From contig CAXAMN010001248.1 in the NCBI GenBank assembly GCA_963970005.1, positions 1-64,000 of the forward strand: DNA of 64,000 nt, written 5' to 3'. The DNA comes from Durusdinium trenchii (taxonomy: Eukaryota; Sar; Dinophyceae; Suessiales; Symbiodiniaceae). Made by a program: the position numbers and the translations under genes. The notes under the pieces were generated by a model, which was not told the origin of the DNA, made no database searches, and worked only from the letters and a program-made list of their open reading frames with translations. Shown here piece after piece: positions 46,401 through 49,880 of the stretch. The stretch's first letter is position 1. Every line of letters starts with the position of its first letter.

Positions 46401-46993
46401 ACAAGCCAGGACTGCAGCCCTTTCGGATTGTCTCTCAAACATCAAAGATTAGGAGAGAGTATGTGGGAAGTGGTGAGTCTATGACAGTTTTGCACATGTT
46501 TGCACTGTTCCTGGATGAGGGGAGCAACCCACCCACCCCACCTGCAGCTGCTGAAGCTCTTCCACATCTGGGACGACCTGTCCATGGTCCTTGGACGGCG
46601 CGGTCCCCCAACGAAGAGCTCTGAAGAAATGGATCTCTAGAAAGCGACCAGGTGGACATAGTGGCATAGCAAAGAAGTCCATATTCCTGCTTGACTGGGC
46701 TTCCCTTTAGACCGACTCGGTTTAACAGAAGCACCAGCTCGGTGTAATGCCCATAGAGACGAAATGGCGATCTCTACACCATCCCGCGGCCAGAGACACT
46801 TGTGAACTTCTCTCTTCTACCCTGCTCAAAAGCAGGTCAACCAAAGCCTCCAAAGACCAGTATATAATTGCCACCACACAACCCCCAAGCACTCCCAAAA
46901 CAGCCAAACCCCCCACCTTCTTCAAGAACTTCTCGAAGGCCAACAGCGAGGCTGGCCGGTCCCCACAGCTCTCCCAGCGTCCGGGGAGCAAAT
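7293..46993 (-). CDS. SMG1: SMG1-like PI3K-related protein kinase gene (whole span, many exons)
   Basis: SMG1 phosphorylates the RNA helicase UPF1 in nonsense-mediated mRNA decay. The exons from 33408 down to 11422 carry family-specific sequence: an NRKVCADW motif as in the pre-FAT region of SMG1, TKTKPKKL just before the kinase N-lobe, a [10 protein letters not shown] segment, GLIRWV, the catalytic loop GLGDRHLDN followed by LTTGE, and [10 protein letters not shown] as the DFG-equivalent region. LDN and VDY rather than HPSN or IDFG separate it from TOR, ATM and ATR. Exons run 44-650 bp, with AG acceptors and GT, GC or GA donors, and phases interlock over most of the 33-13 kb interval. Upstream exons (47-35 kb) are helical and Leu/Ala-rich, as expected for the N-terminal solenoid, but their membership is inferred. 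The C-terminal FATC domain and one short kinase exon (expected between 12.67 and 11.94 kb) were not found. Confidence 0.8.
7914..8076 (-). CDS. SMG1: Candidate low-complexity exon (Pro/Ala-rich)
   Basis: Open frame with a poly-Pro run, then [19 protein letters not shown] before a GTGCAG donor. Borders approximate; could be a linker. Confidence 0.35.
8279..8428 (-). CDS. SMG1: Candidate C-terminal-region exon
   Basis: 50 codons, Ala/Pro-rich, then [26 protein letters not shown] acceptor and GC donor (GCTTGA). Confidence 0.45.
9050..9545. repeat. Cluster of GTAAATACC motifs in both orientations
   Basis: GTAAAT(A/T)CC or its complement occurs near 9057, 9117, 9202, 9281, 9323, 9484 and 9529, each beside a run resembling AAAACACTG or CGTTTTCTG. 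Pairs of opposite orientation could fold into hairpins. Spacing is irregular, about 40-150 bases. Confidence 0.7.
9594..9622. repeat. G18C11 homopolymer junction
   Basis: Eighteen G followed by eleven C, a self-complementary run. It can form a hairpin and is a likely site of sequencing error or collapse. Confidence 0.9.
10129..10203 (-). CDS. SMG1: Candidate exon downstream of the kinase domain
   Basis: [20 protein letters not shown] between a CGTCAG acceptor and a GTCACG donor; amphipathic helix. Confidence 0.52.
10543..10677 (-). CDS. SMG1: Candidate exon downstream of the kinase domain
   Basis: 45 codons after a GTGCAG acceptor, including [23 protein letters not shown]1 proteins have a long region between kinase and FATC; membership here is by position. 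Confidence 0.52.
11044..11147 (+). pseudogene. 5' fragment of 18S rRNA gene
   Basis: Matches the very conserved start of eukaryotic small-subunit rRNA (TGGTTGATC.TGCCAG, TCATATGCTTGTCTCA, AAGCCATGCATGTCTCAG, ACACGGCGAAACTGCG). It has several substitutions, an about 10-base insertion after CAGATT and an altered CTTTA region. Homology ends near 11147. It lies in an intron of the minus-strand kinase gene, so it is a dispersed rDNA fragment rather than a working gene. Confidence 0.85.
11422..11549 (-). CDS. SMG1: SMG1 kinase exon: activation loop, with possible frameshift near its end
   Basis: Starts in phase after the catalytic loop with [20 protein letters not shown] and RVPFRF, the SMG1-type DFG equivalent (VDY) and activation loop. 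After ...RAAL the expected GVxGxxGV continuation is present (GVQGCSG) but in another frame, offset by the four bases CGTA. A GTACGG donor follows. Either a frameshift or a sequencing error. Confidence 0.88.
11871..11943 (-). CDS. SMG1: SMG1 kinase exon: catalytic loop
   Basis: One base plus 24 codons. [20 protein letters not shown] contains the PIKK catalytic loop with catalytic Asp (GDRH) and metal-binding Asn (DN). The LDN variant is SMG1-type. CCGAG acceptor, GGAGAG/GCGGCA donor (GC). Confidence 0.93.
12668..12744 (-). CDS. SMG1: SMG1 kinase exon, apparent GA donor
   Basis: [20 protein letters not shown], equivalent to the SMG1 stretch ATPPNLLAKELW. The first base completes the previous Arg codon. 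CATCCAG/GACGGG would be a GA donor. Confidence 0.75.
13247..13306 (-). CDS. SMG1: SMG1 kinase exon
   Basis: [18 protein letters not shown] flanked by split Arg codons, matching the SMG1 LDVSRRDWP segment. TTCCAG acceptor, GGAG/GCGCGG donor. Confidence 0.8.
14051..14100 (-). CDS. SMG1: SMG1 kinase exon
   Basis: [16 protein letters not shown] plus a split Arg codon, equivalent to the SMG1 SELYYSKI region. CACCAG acceptor, CTCAG/GTGCGG donor. Confidence 0.8.
15018..15081 (-). CDS. SMG1: SMG1 kinase exon (hinge region)
   Basis: One base plus 21 codons, [20 protein letters not shown], matching the SMG1 SGLIQWV segment that follows the hinge. CGTAG acceptor, CGCCAG/GTGAGA donor. Confidence 0.85.
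15180..15333. repeat. GATATA and GGATA tandem repeats
   Basis: About 150 bases of GATATA/GATA units (from about 15183) passing into five or more copies of GGATA (about 15298-15325). Intronic microsatellite. Confidence 0.9.
15542..15654 (-). CDS. SMG1: SMG1 kinase exon
   Basis: 37 codons plus two bases; ends [13 protein letters not shown], equivalent to the PIKK stretch ARHYxVTPL. GCGAG acceptor, GCCAG/GCGCGT donor (GC). Phases fit on both sides. Confidence 0.82.
16116..16196 (-). CDS. SMG1: SMG1 kinase exon (N-lobe)
   Basis: 27 codons. [20 protein letters not shown] corresponds to the PIKK KGxEDLxxDxRIMQ segment, with the structural Asp. GCGCAG acceptor, GC donor; phase 0. Confidence 0.87.
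16438..16485 (-). CDS. SMG1: SMG1 kinase exon with TKTKPKKL
   Basis: [16 protein letters not shown]. The TKTKPKKL string is a hallmark of the SMG1 N-lobe and includes the ATP-site lysine region. GCCCAG acceptor; the GC donor is inferred from phase. Confidence 0.85.
16897..16978 (-). CDS. SMG1: SMG1 exon, start of kinase N-lobe
   Basis: 27 codons: [20 protein letters not shown] and [14 protein letters not shown] acceptor, TCGGAG/GTAGTG donor. Phase 0 into the next exon. Confidence 0.72.
17468..17616 (-). CDS. SMG1: SMG1 exon just before the kinase domain
   Basis: Reads [19 protein letters not shown], then [18 protein letters not shown], like the stretch before the N-lobe of SMG1. Both borders are approximate, and the phase with the exons on either side is not settled. 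Confidence 0.62.
17664..18280. other. AT-rich intron island with AATAAA and an A14 run
   Basis: Base composition differs sharply from the GC-rich surroundings. On the plus strand AATAAA (17789-17794) is followed eight bases later by an A14 run (17802-17815), like the 3' end of a retroposed transcript. No protein-like frame. Origin unknown. Confidence 0.5.
18706..18788 (-). CDS. SMG1: SMG1 exon (possibly FRB region)
   Basis: The first base completes the Arg codon split at 19427. It then reads [20 protein letters not shown] and ends at a GTGCGA donor. The position, before the kinase N-lobe, suggests the FRB region; the sequence does not prove it. Confidence 0.6.
19314..19396 (+). mobile_element. 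MITE-like repeat, copy 1
   Basis: Starts AAGAGAGGTGGAGAGACCTG and ends ACTCAACCTCTCT, so its ends are inverted repeats. The interior shares GTGGTACATATGGGAT with the copies at 27321 and 41026. Confidence 0.65.
19427..19512 (-). CDS. SMG1: SMG1 exon
   Basis: 28 codons plus two bases; [25 protein letters not shown] acceptor, CGCAG/GTGCCG donor. Confidence 0.68.
19920..20060 (-). CDS. SMG1: SMG1 exon
   Basis: 47 codons; includes [25 protein letters not shown] acceptor and TCCCAG/GTGGGA donor; phase 0 at both ends. Confidence 0.7.
20190..20249 (-). CDS. SMG1: SMG1 exon
   Basis: Exactly 20 codons, [25 protein letters not shown] acceptor and GACGAG/GCGAGC donor; phase 0 at both ends. Confidence 0.68.
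20553..20682 (-). CDS. SMG1: SMG1 exon
   Basis: 43 codons; includes [20 protein letters not shown] and [11 protein letters not shown] before a GATGAG/GTGGGG donor. Confidence 0.68.
21690..21800. repeat. CCTAGTAG / CTAGTAGC palindromic cluster
   Basis: Repeated units CCTAGTAG, GTTCTTG(C/T)(C/T)CCTAG and CCAGGAGCCCCTAG with slight variations. Related, inverted units are at 27220-27322. Confidence 0.65.
21838..21995. repeat. CCCAGTGGATGAT repeat (two units)
   Basis: GGGCCCAGTGGATGATGATG at 21844 and GGACCCAGTGGATGATCATT at about 21975. The first continues with TTCAGTTGCAGGCC..., ending TGTTACAGG, and is similar to 43797-43855. Confidence 0.6.
22466..22634 (-). CDS. SMG1: SMG1 exon
   Basis: 56 codons ending in [14 protein letters not shown] before a GTGAGG donor; includes [20 protein letters not shown]. 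Acceptor CTAAG inferred. A further small exon may lie at about 22899-22931. Confidence 0.65.
23372..23420 (-). CDS. SMG1: SMG1 exon (small)
   Basis: Encodes [15 protein letters not shown], with split codons at both ends; GGAG acceptor and GTAGGA donor. Phase fits the preceding exon. Confidence 0.5.
24166..24310 (-). CDS. SMG1: SMG1 exon
   Basis: 48 codons plus one base; includes [17 protein letters not shown] and [24 protein letters not shown] acceptor and GC donor, in phase with both neighbours. Confidence 0.7.
25039..25226 (-). CDS. SMG1: SMG1 exon
   Basis: Two bases plus 62 codons. Includes [20 protein letters not shown] and [24 protein letters not shown] acceptor, TGCGAG/GTTTTC donor. 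The first two bases complete the Gly codon split at 26510. Confidence 0.7.
25527..26402 (-). CDS. Hypothetical secreted or type II membrane protein nested in a kinase-gene intron
   Basis: An uninterrupted 291-codon frame starting at the ATG at 26402. Upstream in-frame codons belong to the kinase exon 26510-26591 and to intron, so this start is preferred. Residues about 8-32 form one hydrophobic segment ([20 protein letters not shown]), a signal peptide or anchor. The rest is a hydrophilic domain with about ten Cys residues, and hence possible disulfides, and Trp/Tyr/Gly-rich stretches such as [21 protein letters not shown] do not recognise the family. It lies wholly inside the intron between two phase-matched SMG1 exons, on the same strand, so it is either a nested (perhaps retroposed) gene or a chance frame. 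A GAG/GTGACC donor near the end (about 25548) would allow splicing to a further exon. Confidence 0.55.
   Translation of the reverse strand: MLIQSVSDLGLVSGVGLILMAVWVALLAVVTASQDCQEPTSLIQAHSRTSTPIVVKGPSQSGATPAQQLAPICAEGFNAAYAQCLGGQNSYLMIMVTDAEKAYCAYTDGWAMTTENYPDHTACFASPGQSEALYYDSSQKSLVNWDKATVVTGVEQDYTSISCTSGGDAPCKSTVQLPQRQLTKGGKLWQDVPAGGEYAFNWSPSDGYIGVITKIPSEQKQYSMYVKNNLGSSSSNGLSADVPCDRDTSVQYQAEHFPVNGLSGPCQKDNDDYWMAFGSGEVTICFPGAAC
26510..26591 (-). CDS. SMG1: SMG1 exon (FAT region)
   Basis: Encodes [19 protein letters not shown], then a split Gly codon. CTCTCAG acceptor, GGAAG/GTGCGG donor. Its phase joins the exon at 25226 exactly. Confidence 0.7.
27064..27176 (-). CDS. SMG1: SMG1 exon (FAT region), 3' end approximate
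   Basis: Begins [18 protein letters not shown] after a CCGAG acceptor. Several GC or GT donors are possible at the end. Confidence 0.58.
27216..27322. repeat. CTACTAGG cluster, inverted relative to 21690-21800
   Basis: Units such as AACAAGAAGCTACTAGG and TTACTAG occur four or more times and end beside MITE-like copy 2. They are reverse complements of the units at 21.7 kb. Confidence 0.65.
27321..27402 (+). mobile_element. MITE-like repeat, copy 2
   Basis: TAGGTTGAGAGACCTGAACG at the start, GTGGTACATATGGGATGGGC inside, GTTCAACCTCTCTTA at the end. A fragment of the left end (GAGGTTGAGAGACCTGAAC) also occurs at about 27197-27218. Confidence 0.7.
27698..27886 (-). CDS. SMG1: SMG1 exon (FAT region)
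   Basis: 63 codons from a TTGCAG acceptor to a TTGCAG/GTGAGC donor; includes [20 protein letters not shown] and [12 protein letters not shown]. Confidence 0.72.
28050..28142 (-). CDS. SMG1: SMG1 exon (FAT region)
   Basis: 31 codons; reads [20 protein letters not shown] and continues open to an AACTGG/GTGTAG donor. TTGCAG acceptor. Confidence 0.7.
28305..28382 (-). CDS. SMG1: SMG1 exon (FAT region)
   Basis: 26 codons ending [15 protein letters not shown] before a CAG/GCTGGA donor; phase 0 at both ends. Confidence 0.65.
28581..28640 (-). CDS. SMG1: SMG1 exon (FAT region)
   Basis: Exactly 20 codons, [20 protein letters not shown], with clean CAG acceptor and GTTGTT donor. Confidence 0.65.
29360..29410 (-). 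CDS. SMG1: SMG1 exon (FAT region)
   Basis: 17 codons, [17 protein letters not shown], between a CCTCAG acceptor and a CGCCAG/GTGCGG donor; phase 0 at both ends. Confidence 0.65.
29578..29860. repeat. CTACGA, CTACCA and CTT/CTG tandem tracts
   Basis: First CTACGA-type units (29580-29630), then CTACCA (29631-29695), then pyrimidine-rich CTTCTG/CTT runs (29696-29853). The Thr- or Phe-rich frames here are only products of the repeat. Confidence 0.93.
29968..30167 (-). CDS. SMG1: SMG1 exon (FAT region)
   Basis: Ala-rich N-terminal half, then [26 protein letters not shown] acceptor; the exact donor (29968 or 29980) is unsettled. The exon sits between two large simple-sequence tracts. Confidence 0.62.
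30605..31072. repeat. Long purine tract (GAA/GGA) with assembly gap
   Basis: About 460 bases almost purely A and G on the plus strand, broken by ten N (30833-30842). The Lys/Glu-rich frame over it is not a gene. Array length is probably underestimated. Confidence 0.93.
31171..31341 (-). CDS. SMG1: SMG1 exon (FAT region)
   Basis: 57 codons in phase with its neighbours; includes [26 protein letters not shown] acceptor, GAG/GCAATG donor. Confidence 0.72.
31658..31726 (-). CDS. SMG1: SMG1 exon (FAT, TPR-like helices)
   Basis: 23 codons encoding [19 protein letters not shown], a TPR-like helix pair as in FAT domains; CGCAG acceptor and GAG/GCAAGG donor. Confidence 0.72.
31845..31997 (-). CDS. 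SMG1: SMG1 exon (FAT region), apparent GA donor
   Basis: Exactly 51 codons from a TCTCAG acceptor ([18 protein letters not shown]) to TTCCAG/GATGGG. Phase agrees on both sides, which supports a GA-AG intron. Confidence 0.72.
32460..32597 (-). CDS. SMG1: SMG1 exon (FAT region)
   Basis: 46 codons, phase 0 at both ends; includes [13 protein letters not shown] and [17 protein letters not shown] acceptor, GTGACG donor. Confidence 0.7.
32909..33022 (-). CDS. SMG1: SMG1 exon (FAT region)
   Basis: 38 codons in phase with the previous exon; includes [26 protein letters not shown] acceptor and a GC donor. Confidence 0.7.
33250..33408 (-). CDS. SMG1: SMG1 exon with the conserved NRxxCxxW motif before the FAT region
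   Basis: 53 codons. [18 protein letters not shown] matches the pattern FFxxNRxxCxxWxxRxR that I recall from animal SMG1 just upstream of the FAT domain. Acceptor GGTAG, donor CGCAG/GCGCGG (GC type), phase 0 at both ends. Confidence 0.82.
33412..35369 (-). other. Large intron without recognised exons
   Basis: Lies between the SMG1 exons at 35370 and 33408. Contains TA repeats (33893-33911, 34767-34784) and a CT run (34712-34728). Nothing else recognised. Confidence 0.5.
35370..35447 (-). CDS. SMG1: SMG1-gene exon
   Basis: 26 codons including [18 protein letters not shown], from a GACCAG acceptor to a CTCG/GTGATC donor; phase 0 at both ends. Confidence 0.6.
35586..35629 (-). CDS. SMG1: Possible small SMG1-gene exon
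   Basis: Encodes [14 protein letters not shown] before an AGCAAG/GTGGGG donor. Confidence 0.38.
36255..36371 (-). CDS. SMG1: Possible SMG1-gene exon
   Basis: GC-rich island after a GCCAG acceptor. The best frame reads [20 protein letters not shown]; another open frame would give a membrane-helix-like sequence. The donor is not resolved. Confidence 0.3.
36997..37040 (-). CDS. SMG1: Possible small SMG1-gene exon
   Basis: 44 bases encoding [14 protein letters not shown] between GCAAG and a GTGTTT donor. Short, so weak. Confidence 0.3.
37150..37190 (-). repeat. Tandem copies of a 5' splice-site-like sequence
   Basis: On the minus strand GAGGTGAGGTGT is repeated about three times right at the end of the exon 37189-37327, giving five GAG/GTGAGG or GTGTGA options. 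Confidence 0.7.
37189..37327 (-). CDS. SMG1: Candidate SMG1-gene exon followed by repeated donor sites
   Basis: Encodes [13 protein letters not shown] near its end, then a GCGAG/GTGAGG donor that is the first of several tandem copies of the same donor-like sequence. Acceptor TGAG is inferred. Confidence 0.45.
37706..38351 (-). CDS. SMG1: SMG1-gene long exon, solenoid region
   Basis: The largest exon seen in the gene, 215 codons, from a TTCCAG acceptor to a GC donor. It is a run of amphipathic helices ([30 protein letters not shown]) typical of ARM/HEAT solenoids, as in the N-terminal arm of PIKK kinases. Confidence 0.68.
38528..38585 (-). CDS. SMG1: Candidate SMG1-gene exon
   Basis: Encodes [18 protein letters not shown] after a GCGAG acceptor with a possible GC donor (GCAAGT). 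Confidence 0.48.
38861..39012 (-). CDS. SMG1: SMG1-gene exon
   Basis: 50 codons containing [18 protein letters not shown]; acceptor ATGCAG, donor GGGGAG/GTGCGC. Strongly coding-like. Confidence 0.6.
39175..39319 (-). CDS. SMG1: SMG1-gene exon
   Basis: 48 codons plus one base, from a GCCCAG acceptor to a TGTGAG/GCCCCA donor; includes [13 protein letters not shown] and [11 protein letters not shown]. Confidence 0.5.
40094..40327 (-). CDS. SMG1: SMG1-gene exon
   Basis: Exactly 78 codons ending at a GTGAGA donor. It includes [19 protein letters not shown] and [18 protein letters not shown], and the helical composition fits the N-terminal solenoid. Confidence 0.58.
40406..40512 (-). CDS. SMG1: SMG1-gene exon
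   Basis: Encodes [20 protein letters not shown] and a following hydrophobic helix; acceptor GCACAG, donor GTGACC. The acceptor region has a 15-base tandem duplication (CACCGAGCACGTGCA-like). Confidence 0.55.
40932..41011 (-). CDS. SMG1: SMG1-gene exon
   Basis: 26 codons including [13 protein letters not shown]; acceptor GAAG, donor CAACAG/GTGGGG. It lies immediately beside a MITE-like repeat copy (41026-41120). Confidence 0.5.
41026..41120 (-). mobile_element. MITE-like repeat, copy 3 (inverted)
   Basis: AAGAGAGGCTGAACAGCC ... GCCCATCCCATATGTACCAC ... TCAGGTCTCTCAACCTCTCTT, the reverse of copies 1 and 2. It is flanked on both sides by GGATCC, either an extension of the inverted ends or a target duplication. 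Confidence 0.7.
41719..41786 (-). CDS. SMG1: SMG1-gene exon
   Basis: Encodes [20 protein letters not shown] between a CTCCAG acceptor and a CATCAG/GTGCCT donor. A second open stretch at about 41622-41672 ([16 protein letters not shown]) may be another exon. Confidence 0.5.
42206..42260 (-). CDS. SMG1: Candidate SMG1-gene exon
   Basis: Short exon encoding [18 protein letters not shown] after a CGACAG acceptor; GTAGCA donor. Confidence 0.42.
42952..43053 (-). CDS. SMG1: SMG1-gene exon, solenoid-like
   Basis: Exactly 34 codons including [19 protein letters not shown] between a GGGAG acceptor and a TTTCAG/GCGACG donor (GC type). Confidence 0.55.
43793..43857. repeat. CCCAGTGGATGAT repeat, distant copy
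   Basis: GCGCCCAGTGGATGATGATG followed by GTTAGGTTGCTGGCC and ending ACTGTTACAGG, diverged from 21838-21925. A dispersed repeat of unknown type. Confidence 0.6.
44706..44831 (-). CDS. SMG1: SMG1-gene exon, solenoid-like
   Basis: Strongly coding-like helical sequence ([18 protein letters not shown], then [14 protein letters not shown]) after a TTCGCAG acceptor; GT donor at the end. Typical of HEAT-type repeats. Confidence 0.55.
45407..45561 (-). CDS. SMG1: Candidate SMG1-gene exon
   Basis: Open from a TGCAG acceptor to a GGAAG/GTGAGA donor; Val/Gly/Pro-rich ([15 protein letters not shown]). A second frame is also open, so coding status is moderate. Confidence 0.38.
46200..46371 (-). CDS. SMG1: Candidate SMG1-gene exon (N-terminal region)
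   Basis: A 172-base exon with acceptor TTTTCAG and donor CGGCAG/GTGACA. The preferred frame includes [19 protein letters not shown] and HGWYEFSVV. Phase with the neighbouring candidate exon does not match, so an exon between them may be missing. Confidence 0.5.
46542..46620 (-). CDS. SMG1: Candidate SMG1-gene exon (N-terminal region)
   Basis: Open frame containing [13 protein letters not shown], bounded by a TTCAG acceptor and a CTGCAG/GTGGGG donor. Confidence 0.42.
46917..46993 (-). CDS. SMG1: Candidate SMG1-gene exon (N-terminal region)
   Basis: Open segment ending in [12 protein letters not shown] before a GTGGGG donor; acceptor CAAG. Helical composition. Assignment to the kinase gene is by strand and position only. 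Confidence 0.4.
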
Positions 46994-47647
46994 CTTGCCA
47001 CATGGCCGTTTTGCCAAAAGGAGGAACTGGCGAACACCCCGAAGCAGGGTAGCTCTCCGGACAAATGCCGAGATCCTATTGGGATGGGTTTCTATTGTGT
47101 TGATCCGTTGTATGTTGGGGAGTTCGTGATGGATGAAGTTGTCCAAGCTGGGGTTTGCCCCCGGCCGGGGCACACCCCTCTTGCTGTGAGCCAACCACAA
47201 GAAGAAGATTGACTCAGGAAATCTCAGGAAACGCTACTTCGAGAAAGGACATCCCAATGGATGTCCGCCTGCCACTCAACGGCATTCAAGAGTCGCTACA
47301 TGTTTGTTGAAAACCTCGGCAATTCTCTTTCGCTAATCCACCCGAATTTGCTCCTGAACGACCTGGTAGCACCTGCCTGACACAGTGATGAGACTCATTA
47401 TGACACCTTCACCTGTCTGTGTACAATGTCGAGCGTGTGGAGTCACTGAAAAGCAACCTCCCATTAAAGGTTGCTGCTGTGTTAGACTTCAAGAATAGAG
47501 CTCAAAGAGCTCCTCAAGAACCTATCTTGCCACACGACCAGAAGCTGGCTGTCTCCCGCTCTAGTTTTGCCCGTGGTGCTAGTCTGCCGGGTGACCCGTC
47601 CCATCTCTCCGTTCAGGGAATGGTCGGACTGTCCACTCCATCGCTCA

Positions 47648-49736
47648 TCACCGTACCCCAGAAGGCGACAGCGCATGCAAACGGACGAAAAAGACTGACC
47701 CCAGAAGGTCGTTTGGCCTATGAATACCCATCACAAGTAGTAACGTCCCTGAGATGCCCAGGCCCATTCCACTCAAGCAACTCAACAACATGCGTTTCCA
47801 AAAAAGAAAGCAGTGCAGGTGCGCGACTAGGCTCTCTTTGAACAAAATGGCTGCAGCTTTGAACTCATTCTTCCTGAAGCTCACTAAGCCAAGCCGTTCC
47901 AAAGTCACTGCAACACAGCGGCCAGCCTCGCTGCCACCACAAAAACGCTCCATGGCTAGGCTCTCTTTGAAGAAAGTCTCTGCAGCTTCCAACTTATTCT
48001 GTTTCAAACTCACATTGCCAAGCTCATGCAAAGTCAACGCCACTGAGTGGCTAGGCTTGCTGCCAGCACAAGAACGCTCCATGGCTAGNNNNNNNNNNCA
48101 CTGGGACTAAGTGGCTAAGCTCGCTGCCAGCAAAAGAACGTGCCATGGCTAGGCTCTCTTTGAAGAAAATCTGCAGAAAAGTCACTGCCACAAAGCGGCT
48201 AGCCTCGCTGCCAGCAAAAGAACGCTCCATGGCTAGGCTCTCTGTGAAGAAAGTCTCTGCAGCTTTCAACTTGTTCTTTTCCAAATTCACATTGCCAAGC
48301 CGATGCAAAGTCACCGCGACTGAGTGGCTAGGCTTGCTGCTGGCACAAGAAAGCTTTATGGCTAGGCTCTCTTTGAAGAAAGTCTCTGCAGCTTCCAACT
48401 TTTTCTGTTTCAAATTCACTTCGCCAAGCTCATGCAAAGTCACCCCCACTGAGAGGCTAGGTTCGCTGCCAGCACAAGAACGCTCCATGGCTAGGCTCTC
48501 TTCGAAGAAAGTCTCTGCAGCTTCCAACTTATTCTGTTTCGAAGCCACTTCGCCAAGCTCATGCAAAATCACCGCGACTTTGCGGCTAAGCTCGCTGCCA
48601 GCACAAGAACGTTTTATTATAGCTAGGCTCTCTTTGAAGAAAGTCTCTGCAACTTCCAACTTATTCTTTTCCACATTCACAGTGCCAAGCTCATGCAAAG
48701 TCAGTGCAAGGGCATAACTGGGATGCTCGATGTCAACCATGGCTTGAACTAACATAATTGACTCAAGACTCTTGCGCTCCTCATCTTGAGGATGTTGGTG
48801 CAACAAAGAAGCGACAATGCCCACAATGCCCTTTTGTGGTTCACCATTTTTTGTTGTCAGGTGAGTGAGGGCACGCGTGACTCCTGCTTTGAGACGTTCA
48901 AGCCTTGCACGAATACGGTCCACATTCTGTTTGTGCCGTGCACTGCAGTGCATGCAAAAGTCCCAGTTGCACTCTCTGCACCCTAGCCGACGCGCTGCTT
49001 TGGGAAACCTCCGGCTGCAAGAATCACAAGACCAGCCATCGCCGAAGCCTTCCTGCTCAACAAGCTCGTGCATCCAAGGGCACGTTTTGTCCCCAGCAAA
49101 CCAAAGAGCGCCATGCTCATCCATAAGCCGTGTCACCCTCGCCAAGAAGCTCTGGAGCCTATCAGCTGCACCTTGAGGCAAGTTGGTCTCTGCAACCTCT
49201 TGAACTCCAGACCACCGCGGCGAGCTGGGCTTCATGTTGGCACTAGTGGGCCCCGTGCTTGTCATCTCAGGGTACCCTCTGGTCACCTCTGTGCAGGTAC
49301 CCAGCTCCACCAACGCCACCTCCGCCTCCCTCGCGGCCCGCCAAAAGACATAGGCCTGCTGCAGCATCTGTTGCGGGTCCGCATGGACAGAGCCCGCCTC
49401 ATCGGCGATCTCTTGAAACAAACCCGGCACATCATCAGGCTCAGGGTCTCCAAGCTCAGGTTCTTGAAAGTTCTCCTCCAGCAGATTTATGAGGTCGATC
49501 ACAACCTCCAGAATCGCTGCCGAAATGTCAAGCTGTTGCCGGAAACTGTTGCAGTTGGTCGCATCCTGGGCCAAAGACTGCACCTCTCCCAAGAGATGGT
49601 AGTATCTCTCAAAATACCGGATTTCTTCACGCCATGCTGGGTTGTCAGCCATGTGCTTGGGATCTGGGTATCTATATAGATGAAACTCGTCGTGTGCATC
49701 CGTGCGTGATTGATGCAAATGCAAATGCATGATCAT
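47648..49736 (-). CDS. Zinc-finger and kinesin-light-chain-type TPR protein, split by an assembly gap
   Basis: From the ATG at 49736 about 545 codons are open to the N run at 48089-48098. The frame then resumes, shifted, and runs to a stop near 47648, so one intronless gene of about 690 residues is likely. The N-terminal part is helical. A compact zinc finger (CDSCSRRF, then CRECNWDFCMHC, about residues 235-270) resembles ZZ/C1-like fingers. Then come at least seven repeats of about 42 residues of the form ALTLHELGxVxxxxNKLEAA followed by ETFFKESLAME, the pattern of kinesin light chain/NPHP3-type TPRs, a protein-binding scaffold. One repeat near 48165 is truncated (VTFLQIFFKESLA). Large families of such TPR genes occur in dinoflagellates. 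A start at Met 30 (MADNPAW) is an alternative. Confidence 0.8.
48089..48098. other. Assembly gap (10 N) inside TPR array
   Basis: Ten N in the middle of nearly identical TPR repeats. The frame differs on the two sides, so repeat units are probably missing or collapsed here. Confidence 0.95.
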
Positions 49737-49849
49737 GCTGAGATAATGACAAACTACAGTAGCGGCAGTAAATCTCCACCTTGCGACATGAGAGATAGGT
49801 CTAAATCTGCATGCTCAAATCACCCCTCCACGCAAGCTATAAATATATG

Positions 49850-49880
<31 letters not shown>

